Part shown: piece after piece, positions 54,995-63,214 of the stretch | Layout: every line of letters begins with the position of its first letter | How positions within the stretch are numbered: the first letter of the stretch is position 1 | Assembly: GCF_900095735.1 (NCBI RefSeq) | Contig: NZ_FNLO01000002.1 | Span: 199,626-263,625, forward strand | Source of the DNA: Chitinasiproducens palmae | GTDB taxonomy: Bacteria > Pseudomonadota > Gammaproteobacteria > Burkholderiales > Burkholderiaceae | DNA length: 64,000 nt | Reading direction: 5' to 3' | Made by a program: the position numbers and the translations under genes | Notes under the pieces: generated by a model | Seen by the model: only the letters and a program-made list of their open reading frames with translations | Databases searched by the model: none | Told to the model about the DNA's origin: nothing

Positions 54995-56025
54995 GTCAAT
55001 CGATGAGCGCTACCGCCCTTCCCAATCCGATCCGCTGCGACATCGATCTCGACGAAGACGGCAAACACGCCGGCTATCTGCGCTTGCCGCATTCCGCACA
55101 CCGCTCGGCTTATGGCTGGATACCCATCCCCATCGTGTCGATCAGGAACGGCGCCGGCCCGGTGTTCGTCGTCAGCGGCGGCACGCACGGTGACGAATAC
55201 GAAGGGCAGATCATCGCGGCGCGCCTGGCACGCGAAGTAACCGCAGACATGGTGTCCGGTCAGATTATCGTGCTGCCGATGCTGAACTATCCGGCCGCCC
55301 AAGCAGGCTTGCGCACGTCCCCGCTGGACGACGGCAATCTGAACCGGCTCTATCCGGGCGATCCGTCGGGCACGCCGTCGCAGATCATTGCGCATTACGT
55401 CGAGTCGGAGTTGCTCGCGCGCGCGGATTACATGACGGATCTGCATTCAGGCGGTAGCTCGCTGCTCTACGACGGCGCGAACATGATGGGGCTGGAGCCT
55501 CGCGATGCCGAAGAAGAGACACGGGTCGTCGGCCTCCTCCGCGCGTTCGGCCTGGCCAAGGCGTTCCTGTACACGCCGAACCGGGTCAACATCACGGCCG
55601 CCGCGCGGCGACAGGGCGCAATCTGTTTTCTGACCGAGCTTGGCGGCGGCGGCGCCGTCAACCGCAAGCTGGTGGACGAAGGCAGGCAAGGACTGCTGCA
55701 CCTGCTCGGCTACACCGGCGTTTTACACGGCGCCCTGGTGCCCGCCAAGCCGCCCCACGAACCGCGCCTGCTGGGCATCGACCGGATCAAGCATTACGTC
55801 TACGCGGATACCGCCGGAGTCTGGGAGCCGCTAGCCGAGCTGGGCGCGATAGTTAAGGCAGGCGAGCCGGCCGCGCTGATTCATTTTCCAGACGAGCCAC
55901 TGCGCGAACCGGTTGCCGTCGAGTTTCCGTGCGACGGCGAAGTCGTGTGCAAGCGCGCGCTGGCGCAGGTTCAACGCGGCGACTGCCTGTTCCAGATGGC
56001 GGATCAAAGGCGCTCGATGCTGTAG
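54991..56025 (+). CDS. Succinylglutamate desuccinylase/aspartoacylase-family deacylase (DoeB-like)
   Basis: This 344-residue zinc-dependent deacylase has H66 and E69 in GGTHGDEYEGQ, a second zinc histidine H152 in TDLHSGGSS, and a catalytic glutamate in FLTELGGGG. The fold and the long C-terminal beta-domain (about 255-344) match N-alpha-acetyl-L-2,4-diaminobutyrate deacetylase (DoeB) of ectoine breakdown and related N-acyl amino acid deacylases. GTG 54991 overlaps the binding-protein stop; ATG 55003 is an alternative start. Uptake followed by deacylation of an N-acyl amino acid is the likely unit. Other ectoine-degradation genes are not in the window. Confidence 0.8.
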   Translation: MSQSMSATALPNPIRCDIDLDEDGKHAGYLRLPHSAHRSAYGWIPIPIVSIRNGAGPVFVVSGGTHGDEYEGQIIAARLAREVTADMVSGQIIVLPMLNYPAAQAGLRTSPLDDGNLNRLYPGDPSGTPSQIIAHYVESELLARADYMTDLHSGGSSLLYDGANMMGLEPRDAEEETRVVGLLRAFGLAKAFLYTPNRVNITAAARRQGAICFLTELGGGGAVNRKLVDEGRQGLLHLLGYTGVLHGALVPAKPPHEPRLLGIDRIKHYVYADTAGVWEPLAELGAIVKAGEPAALIHFPDEPLREPVAVEFPCDGEVVCKRALAQVQRGDCLFQMADQRRSML

Positions 56026-56552
56026 CGCTGCGCGCCTCGCGCCCGTCCGATCGCACAGCGCGCCGGACATCAGGTGCAGCGAGCGCGATGGCGCGGCTCG
56101 CATGCCGGGCCGCGCGCCGTCGCCGCAAGCCAAAGTCCCTGCCACGTACGTGCGAGCGCCGGTGCCGCCGCGCATCGGCCCCACTCGTTGCGTGTACGTC
56201 ACACATATACGTCGCACATATAGCTCGCAAATGCGCCGTTCATGCGCCCGTCACCGACGGTGCCGCTCCATCACCCCGATCACTCTGCCGAGGCGAACCC
56301 TCGCATCGACTCATCCTGAGCAACCGGTCGATCGACGCCGGAGGGGCAGCGTTCGGCACCACACGCGCAGAGCCGTCCAATGCTACGTCGACAATCGGGC
56401 GAGGCAGTCCGCAATGACCCGGCGCCTTCCCGCTGCAAGAGCAGCGTGTCCCACGCATCAGCGATGCTCGCAATGCGAAAACAGCGCGCTGCTTCGTATC
56501 GCGTCCGCGACAGCAGCCCGTTAGAAAAGCCTTATGGGGACGACATCTATTG
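56026..56552. other. Gap without recognisable gene
   Basis: 530 bp after the deacylase gene. Near 56193-56230 the short repeat CGT(C)ACACATATA / CGCACATATAGCTCGC is seen. No coding signal. Confidence 0.45.
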
Positions 56553-56601
56553 TTGACGAATCAAACAAAGTGTTACAATTGAGAATGATTCGCATATGCA
56601 T
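56553..56601 (+). promoter_or_regulatory. Promoter with Fur-box-like element upstream of TonB receptor
   Basis: TTGACG (56553-56558) and TACAAT (56574-56579) form a sigma70-like pair with 15-bp spacing, followed directly by TTGAGAATGATTCGCAT (56579-56595). The GAGAATGATTCGCAT core resembles the Fur boxes upstream of iron-receptor genes in beta-proteobacteria. It ends 84 bp before the receptor ATG. Iron-responsive repression is inferred. Confidence 0.6.
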
Positions 56602-56684
56602 ATGGTCCGGACTGGCCCTCCGGCACCCTGTCGTATCGGCTTGCGCCGAGACGCCTGTTCATACTCAGTCGGTATTCAACGTAA

Positions 56685-58925
56685 ATGTTTCCCAAACGTA
56701 CGGCCATTGCACTTGCAGTTCAACGCCTGGTGCTCGGCGTCGCTGCCCTCGGCGCCATCAACGGCGCGGCGCACGCGCAGCAGCCCCCCGCGATCGACGG
56801 CGCTTCGATCGCAAACAGCGCGCAGACGGCAGACCCATCCGCCACGCCCACACGCCGCGATGCGAGTGAAGGGCAATCCAGCACACCTTCCGACACGCTT
56901 CCGACCATCAGCGTCCAGGCCACCGCCGTCGACGACGGCAAACCTGCCCCGTATGCCGGCGGTCAGGTGACGCGCGCGGGCGGTCTCGGCGTGCTGGGTG
57001 TCGCCGACGTCATGGACCAGCCGTTCAACACGACAAACTACACCGAACAGTTGATGAGAGACACGCAGGCTCGCTCGCTTGCCGATGTCGTCACCAACAA
57101 TGCTTCCGTGCGCTCGGTCAGCACCGCAGGTGGCTTTCAGGACTCCTTCCAGATTCGCGGTTTCTCCGTGAATGCGGCGGACGTGTCGTACAACGGGCTT
57201 TACGGGCTGGTATCGTCGAGCCGGATGCCCGTCAACCTGCTCGAACGCGTCGAGGTCCTGCAGGGTCCGGGCGCACTGATGTACGGCGTCGGTCCGTCGG
57301 CCAGCATCGGCGGCGCGATCAACATCGTACCCAAGCACGCCGACGATCAACCGCTGACACGCGTCACCGCGACCTATCAGTCGCGCGCGCAATTCGGCGT
57401 GCAAGCCGACGTCGGCCGTCGCTTCGGCGACGAAGGGCAATGGGGCATACGCGTCAACGGACTGTTCAACGATGGGCAGGCCACTGTCGCGCACGGCAAT
57501 CAGTTGCAGGGCAACGGCTCCATCAATCTCGATTATCGGGGCCGCAAGCTGCGCTGGTCGCTCGACTCCTACGACATCGTCGAAAACACGAACGAGTTCC
57601 GCTCGCAGATCAGCGGCACCAGTGTCACGTCGATCCCGAATCCGCCTTCGCCCTGGCAGAGCCTCTATCCTGGCGCGAAGTTCAAGTTCCGCGATGCGGC
57701 CACCGCTACGCGGCTCGAGTATGACATCAACGATTTCGTGACCGTGTACGGGGCGGCCGGCGTGCACTACGGCATGGCAACCGAGTCGTTCCCGAGAACC
57801 GCCACCGCACTGAACACGGCCGGCGACTTCACGATCAGGAACGGCTACTACGACGCGTACAACCGCACGCGCACCATCGACACGGGCGCGCGCTTCCACT
57901 TCGATACCTTCGGCGTGCGGCACACCCTGGTGGCTGGCTTCACGTCGCTCAATGAAGACATCGGCTACGCCTACGCGCTGTCGTCCACCGCCAACCCTTC
58001 GAACCTCTACAATCCGCAGCCCTTGCCCACGATGCCCGAACGCGTGGGCTGGGGCCGCTCGCAGCACGTTCGGCTGAACAGCGAACAGGTAATCGACACG
58101 CTGTCATTCTGGGACGACCGCCTCCTGATCATGGCCGGGCTGCGCAACCAGACCATCGCGATCGACGCGTACTCGCCCACCACGGGGGTGCGCAGCAGCA
58201 CGTATGACAGTTCCGCGGTATCGCCGCTGGCGGGTATCGTCATCAAACCGCTCAGAAACGTCTCCGTCTACGGCAACTTCACCTCGGGCCTGTCGCAGGG
58301 CCCGACCGCACCGACCACGGCCAACAATGCCAACGAAGTGTTTGCGCCGTACAAGTCGAAGCAGTACGAGGCCGGGGTGAAAGTCGATTGGGGACGCGTG
58401 ATGACGTCCGCCTCGGTGTTCCAGCTGACCCAGCCCAACGGGGTGCTCGGCGCCGACAATGTCTACCGACTCAGCGGCAATACACGCGTCCGTGGTCTCG
58501 AACTCAATGCATTCGGCGAAGCGGTGCCGGGCCTGCGCCTGCTGGCCAGCACCACCCTCTACGACGCAAAGTTGCAGGGCACGGTCGGCGGCACCAACGA
58601 CGACAACCGTCCGGCCGGCGTCCCGAACTACACGTTCAACCTCGGTGCGGACTGGAGCGTGCCCTGGGTGCAGGGTCTTGGCGTGAACGGACGCATCATC
58701 CACACCAGCGCGGAATATCTCGACGCCGCGAACAAGCTACGGATCCCCGCTTGGACCCGCTATGACATCGGTTTGCGCTACAGCACTCAAATCATGCGAA
58801 AGAATGTCGTGTTTCGCGCGAACCTCGAGAACGTGTTCGGCAAGCGTTATTGGGTGGCGCAGAGTGTTTATCTGATGGAGTCGGCGCCGCGCACCGTGCT
58901 GCTGTCCGCCCAGATCGACTTCTGA
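56685..58925 (+). CDS. TonB-dependent siderophore receptor
   Basis: The product is 746 residues with a signal peptide (cleavage after AHAQ, about residue 32), then a low-complexity region and a TonB-box-like TLPTISVQATA (about 73-83). The plug domain (about 90-230) has SFQIRGFSVNAADVSYNGLY and VEVLQGPGALMYGVGPSASI. A 22-strand-type barrel ends in VLLSAQIDF with terminal Phe. This is the FhuA/FoxA-type ferric-siderophore receptor layout. No siderophore biosynthesis genes are adjacent, so a xenosiderophore is likely. A Fur-box-like promoter lies upstream. Confidence 0.9.
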   Translation: MFPKRTAIALAVQRLVLGVAALGAINGAAHAQQPPAIDGASIANSAQTADPSATPTRRDASEGQSSTPSDTLPTISVQATAVDDGKPAPYAGGQVTRAGGLGVLGVADVMDQPFNTTNYTEQLMRDTQARSLADVVTNNASVRSVSTAGGFQDSFQIRGFSVNAADVSYNGLYGLVSSSRMPVNLLERVEVLQGPGALMYGVGPSASIGGAINIVPKHADDQPLTRVTATYQSRAQFGVQADVGRRFGDEGQWGIRVNGLFNDGQATVAHGNQLQGNGSINLDYRGRKLRWSLDSYDIVENTNEFRSQISGTSVTSIPNPPSPWQSLYPGAKFKFRDAATATRLEYDINDFVTVYGAAGVHYGMATESFPRTATALNTAGDFTIRNGYYDAYNRTRTIDTGARFHFDTFGVRHTLVAGFTSLNEDIGYAYALSSTANPSNLYNPQPLPTMPERVGWGRSQHVRLNSEQVIDTLSFWDDRLLIMAGLRNQTIAIDAYSPTTGVRSSTYDSSAVSPLAGIVIKPLRNVSVYGNFTSGLSQGPTAPTTANNANEVFAPYKSKQYEAGVKVDWGRVMTSASVFQLTQPNGVLGADNVYRLSGNTRVRGLELNAFGEAVPGLRLLASTTLYDAKLQGTVGGTNDDNRPAGVPNYTFNLGADWSVPWVQGLGVNGRIIHTSAEYLDAANKLRIPAWTRYDIGLRYSTQIMRKNVVFRANLENVFGKRYWVAQSVYLMESAPRTVLLSAQIDF

Positions 58926-59199
58926 GCGACGGTGTGGCGAGCCCGCCATGCCGACGGTTTGGTAGTGGCTTGTTCGCTAGCGACCGGCCCCTGCCGGCGC
59001 TCACATGATGCAAGCACGCAGCCAAGCACACGGGCCAAGCGCATGGTCCGCCGAGCCGGCTGACATGCATGCACCTTCGAGAGATCGCGGGCGGCCCGCC
59101 GGGTGAGGCGCCGCCCGCCGTCTGATTCGCGTGGACGGCTCACGTGCGCCCGACACTGCAACGCACCGCCTGCATCGCATGCATCGCAAACCCTGCGAC
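58926..59199. other. Short gap without recognisable gene
   Basis: Lies between the converging ends of the receptor and amidohydrolase genes. No convincing hairpin with a T-tract was found on either strand. Confidence 0.4.
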
Positions 59200-60189
59200 C
59201 TATCCTCCGAGCGGGGCAGCCACTGCTGGGTGAACGCTGCCCCCTATCGATGCAGGCAGGCGCGGCCGGTAGATCGCTTGCGCGTTCGAGAAGAACAGGC
59301 GCTGCTGTTCTACCGGCGTCATGTCACGGGTTGCAGTCTTGAATCCGTCGAAGATCGTCGCGTAGGAACCGCACAGACTGTCCACCGGAAAATTGCTGGC
59401 GAACATCGCCCGTTCGACGCCGAAGATCGCGATCGTCTCGCGAATGATCCAGGCATTCTCGTCGATACGCCACGGCCGGTCCGGCAAGCCAAGTCCCGAA
59501 ATCTTCACGAAGACGTTGGGCGCGTCGGCCAGTTCCCGCATTGCCGCCGCCCACCCGGCCAGACCGGCTTCGGAGCGATCGGAGGGCAGGCCCGTGTGAT
59601 TCAGGATGATCTTCGTGTCGGGGAAATCGTCGGCCAGGCGGCGCGCTTCGCCCAGATGCCACCACGCCGCCTGTAGATCGAAGTGAAGCCCGAGCCCCGC
59701 CAGTGCCGAATAGCCACGCCGCCACGCATCGTTCACCATCAGCGACTTGGTCGACCTCGCCGCCTCCGGCGAACCCGCGCCGCCCGGCTTGTGTCTGACG
59801 CTGCGCACGAGCGGAAATTGCGCTTGCTGCCGCAGCGCCTCGTGCGCATCCGGATGATCGAGCCACGCCTGCGCGATCATCGCATTCGGAAAGCCGGTAC
59901 GGTGCGCGAGATCGTGGATGTAGCGCGTCTCGCCCAAGGCGTCGTCCGGAGCCCATTCGGCTTCCATGTACACGGTGCCGACGATCTTGTGGTGCCCTGC
60001 ATCCCGCAGCAGATCGGCGGGCAGATAGGCTCCCTTGATCGCCTCGTAGTTGCCGTACCGAAACGGGATCAACGTTCCCGGCGCAAGCCACGGGTAGTCG
60101 TTCTTGTCCGGCTCCCAGAAATGCTGGTGAGCATCGATGATCGGGCCATCGTAGACGGGAGGATTTGCAGTGTCCGGGCGCGTGCTCAT
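59200..60189 (-). CDS. Amidohydrolase-2 family hydrolase (L-fuconolactonase-like)
   Basis: This 329-residue TIM-barrel protein opens GPIIDAHQHFWEPDKNDYPW, the typical start of lactonase-type amidohydrolases, with HQH as metal ligands. IILNHTGLPSD and MFASNFPVDSL carry the central histidine and the catalytic aspartate region. ATG 60189 follows the stop of the upstream MFS gene by 13 bp, so the two are one operon. The likely role is opening a sugar- or acid-derived lactone imported by that permease. Confidence 0.8.
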   Translation of the reverse strand: MSTRPDTANPPVYDGPIIDAHQHFWEPDKNDYPWLAPGTLIPFRYGNYEAIKGAYLPADLLRDAGHHKIVGTVYMEAEWAPDDALGETRYIHDLAHRTGFPNAMIAQAWLDHPDAHEALRQQAQFPLVRSVRHKPGGAGSPEAARSTKSLMVNDAWRRGYSALAGLGLHFDLQAAWWHLGEARRLADDFPDTKIILNHTGLPSDRSEAGLAGWAAAMRELADAPNVFVKISGLGLPDRPWRIDENAWIIRETIAIFGVERAMFASNFPVDSLCGSYATIFDGFKTATRDMTPVEQQRLFFSNAQAIYRPRLPASIGGSVHPAVAAPLGG

Positions 60190-60202
60190 GGAATCGGCGA
60201 AC

Positions 60203-61498
60203 TCAGTTTCTCAGGGAAATCGTCATCGTGGCCAGCACGTAGACCGCGGCGCAAGCCGAGAAGAACAGGATGACCGCTTCGTAGGTGCCGGTTGCCTGCA
60301 GAATGAATCCCGCGATGATCGGAATGGCGATCCCGCTCGCGCTGCCCGCGAAATTCATCAGGCTGCCGACTAGGCCTACGCGCTCCTTCGGCGCCAGTAG
60401 CGCCGGCAGGCTCCAGTACAGGCTGCCGAACCAAAGGAAAAACTGCGTGGCGGTCAACAGCGCCACGGCGCCCACCACGTCCGAGACGCGCGTCAGCGCC
60501 CAGAAGGCCAGGGCCAAACCGATGCCGCTGATGCCGAGCAGGCTTTTGTACGCCACCGAGCGCCGGACACCCTGGCGCTGCAGCATGTCCGCAAGGAATC
60601 CGCTGCACAGCGAGCCGAGCATGCCCGCGCCGAACATGATGAATGTCGCGCCGCCGAGTTCGCGGAGGTTCAGGTGTCTCGCCTGAGCGAGATAACTCGG
60701 GCCCCAGGTCAGCATCCCGAAATTGATCATCGCCCAACTCATCCGGCCGATCAAGATCGCCGCGACGCTGCGACGGTTGATTTTCGGCTCGGCTTCGCGC
60801 GCTTGCGCCGGCGTGCCGTGCAACGGCGTTCCTTCGATGAACGCCAGCTCTTCGGGCGAAATCGTCTTGTGCTGTGCGGGGGTGTCACGCAGATAACGCC
60901 AAGCGGCGAAACCGAACAGCACTGTCGCGACGCCGGCCACCACGAAGGCGATTCGCCAGGAATCGAAGAGCGTGATCAGGCCGGCAATGACGGCGCCGCC
61001 GATCGCCGCGCCGAGCGGCGCGCCGCAGTCCATGATCACCGCGCCGCGCCCACGCTCCTGCGGCGGCAGCCAGGCAGCGCTCAGCTTGGCACCGGCCGGA
61101 AAAAGCGGCGACTCGAATGCGCCCAGGCCGATCCGGCAAAGCAGCAGTGAGATCCCGCCGGTTGCGAACGCTGCGAGCGTCTGGAACAGGCCCCAGCCAA
61201 CGGTTGACGCGGTCACGGTCGCCCGCGCACCGAAACGGTCGAGCAGCCAGCCGCCCGGAATCTGCATCAGCGCGTAGCTCCAGAAGAAGCCACTGAGAAT
61301 CAGCCCCTGCATCACCGGACTTAGGCCGAATTCCTTTGCGATCGAAGGCATGGCTATCGACAACGCGGTCCGGTCGATGAAGTTGATGACCACGATCGCG
61401 AAGATGCCCGCGAACACGTACCAACGTATTGATTTGCCCGAAAACGTCGCCAGCCTGACGCCGGCTCCCGCCACTTCCTGTCTCGATCCAGCTTTCAT
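60203..61498 (-). CDS. MFS transporter (ACS/hexuronate type)
   Basis: This 431-residue 12-helix permease has the INFIDRTALSIAMPSIAKEF motif in helix 1, as in ExuT/GudP-type members of the ACS family, and GGWLLDRFGARATV after helix 2. GGAGAC precedes ATG 61498. It is upstream of and operonic with the lactonase-like amidohydrolase. Hexuronates, aldarates or aromatic acids are the usual substrates of this branch, and the lactonase favours a sugar acid. No regulator gene is next to it. Confidence 0.85.
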   Translation of the reverse strand: MKAGSRQEVAGAGVRLATFSGKSIRWYVFAGIFAIVVINFIDRTALSIAMPSIAKEFGLSPVMQGLILSGFFWSYALMQIPGGWLLDRFGARATVTASTVGWGLFQTLAAFATGGISLLLCRIGLGAFESPLFPAGAKLSAAWLPPQERGRGAVIMDCGAPLGAAIGGAVIAGLITLFDSWRIAFVVAGVATVLFGFAAWRYLRDTPAQHKTISPEELAFIEGTPLHGTPAQAREAEPKINRRSVAAILIGRMSWAMINFGMLTWGPSYLAQARHLNLRELGGATFIMFGAGMLGSLCSGFLADMLQRQGVRRSVAYKSLLGISGIGLALAFWALTRVSDVVGAVALLTATQFFLWFGSLYWSLPALLAPKERVGLVGSLMNFAGSASGIAIPIIAGFILQATGTYEAVILFFSACAAVYVLATMTISLRN

Positions 61499-62464
61499 TG
61501 GAGTCTCCTGTTTGATTGTTCTTTTTCGCCGCGACGTAGTCGAGCGGCGAGCACAACGAGCCGACACGGGACTTGCTCGCATGTCCGCATGTCCGCCACC
61601 TCGCCCTATCTGGCGCGGCGGGTCTGTGGCCCTGTGGCCCTGTGGCCCTGTGGGGCGCCCGCCTCAGACACCTTCGATCAGCGAGCAGTCAGGCGCCGAA
61701 CCGGACGCCGTTTCAAACCGTGCAACGTCGCCGGTTAGGTTTCTTCTCGTCCCTTCCCGTCCCTTCCCGTCCCTTGCCGTCCGTCATCGTCGGCAATTGA
61801 CCGTCATGGCACGACGGCGTTTGCGGACCCGCCTTGCACACTCAGCGCCCGTGCGAGGCATGACATCGGGCACCGTCCTCCCCGAGGCCAGCCGAGCGGA
61901 TCGGCGGCACAGAGATCGCAACCCGATCGGCTTGCGTCGACGCCTCGGCGGTACTGCGTCGGCCCCGACCGGCTGTGACAGACTCGTTTGCCACGACTGA
62001 CTCGCGCAAATTTCCGGGTATAGGCTCCGCCTACCTTACGGGTGTTCGAGGCGGCAGGCCATCACTTATTCGGCGTCTCAGGTTTCGCATTCTGCGAACA
62101 CGGGCGGCGGATCGGCAGATTGGCGCCCCGTCCGACACGGGCAGTGCAGGGTTGTCGACCGCCGCAATCCACCGCCGAGCATTCGGGGAAAGCACCGGTC
62201 GGAACCGGGACCGGCGGCGACCGGCGGCGACCAGCGCGGCCCTGCCAGGCCGTTCGCACTGCGTCGGCGGTCGTGGACGAACACGCGCGGCGTCTCGACC
62301 GGCGCCGGATGCAACGCAGGTGGCCGTCCGGGCGAGGCCCTCGTTCGCGCCTGCCCTGCGTCCCGTGCCGAGCGCCAGCTCAGATGGAAACGTGCCGGGC
62401 GGCGATTTCGCGACACGGACAACTTTGATACATTACCGAGGTCCACTCGTTCAATCGTCCCTGC
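61499..62464. other. 965-bp gap with two tandem repeats
   Basis: No gene recognised. CTGTGGCC is repeated three times, with a fourth partial copy, at 61624-61655. CGTCCCTTCC occurs twice, then CGTCCCTTGC, at 61748-61777. A shorter ACCGGCGGCG repeat lies near 62212-62231. The stretch before 62464 (ACAACTTTGATACATTACCG, 62418-62437) contains a TTTGAT/TACATT-like promoter for the downstream plus-strand genes. Confidence 0.6.
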
Positions 62465-63214
62465 ATGCAGGACTCTCCCCCACCGCTCGACCTGTCCCGC
62501 CTTGCGCAGAGCCTGTACGCACAGGGGACCGAGGAAGGCATCCTGGCGCGACTGATGGAGCGCATCGCACCGACGCACCGCTTCTGCGTCGACATTGGCG
62601 CAAGCGATGGTCTGCGCAACAGCAACACCGCGCTCTTGCTGCGCGAACAAGGCTGGGGCGGCGTTTTGGTCGAGGCCAGCGACTACCGCTTCGGCAAGCT
62701 TGTGGATCACTATGCTGGCGCGGAACACGTTCGCTTGCACCACGATCGGGTTCAGCCCGATACCATCGATCGGCTGCTCGCCGATGCCGGGGTCCCCGAA
62801 GCGTTCGACCTGCTTTCGATCGATGTCGACGGCAACGATTATTGGCTCTGGCGCGGTCTTCGCGCGTTCGCGCCGCGGATCGTCGTCATCGAGTACAACC
62901 CCTATTACGCGCCGCCCGAGCGCTGGGTGATGTGCTTCAATCCCGCTCACGAATGGGACGGATCGACCTACTATGGCGCGAGCCTCGCATCGCTCGTCCG
63001 GCTGGGTAAAAGCAAGGGTTATGAGCTGGTGTGTTGCGACGACATGGGCAACAACGCGTTCTTTGTGAGAGCCGACCTGTACCCGCGGCTTGGTATCGAC
63101 AGCAACGATGCGTCCGTCCTGTTTCGTCCGGCAATGTACAAGCTGCGCTACATCGGGCAGAACACGTTCCTGACTGGCCATCCATTTCGTCACGGCCCCG
63201 CCGAGCGCATCTGA
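62465..63214 (+). CDS. FkbM-like SAM-dependent methyltransferase
   Basis: This 249-residue protein has a Rossmann-type core: CVDIGASDGLRNSNTALLL near residues 41-59 as the SAM loop, WGGVLVEASDYR as the acidic strand, and FDLLSIDVDGNDYWLW. Those blocks match proteins annotated as FkbM-family or DUF-type methyltransferases in surface-polysaccharide or tailoring loci. The next gene begins at the base after its stop (TGAATG), so the two are coupled. The substrate is unknown. Confidence 0.65.
   Translation: MQDSPPPLDLSRLAQSLYAQGTEEGILARLMERIAPTHRFCVDIGASDGLRNSNTALLLREQGWGGVLVEASDYRFGKLVDHYAGAEHVRLHHDRVQPDTIDRLLADAGVPEAFDLLSIDVDGNDYWLWRGLRAFAPRIVVIEYNPYYAPPERWVMCFNPAHEWDGSTYYGASLASLVRLGKSKGYELVCCDDMGNNAFFVRADLYPRLGIDSNDASVLFRPAMYKLRYIGQNTFLTGHPFRHGPAERI

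Noticed and set aside
56676-58067. 463-codon open frame on the minus strand
   Set aside because: Antisense to the TonB receptor, which has full family features.
62078-63193. 371-codon open frame on the minus strand
   Set aside because: Mostly antisense to the FkbM-like gene; no domain and no ribosome site.
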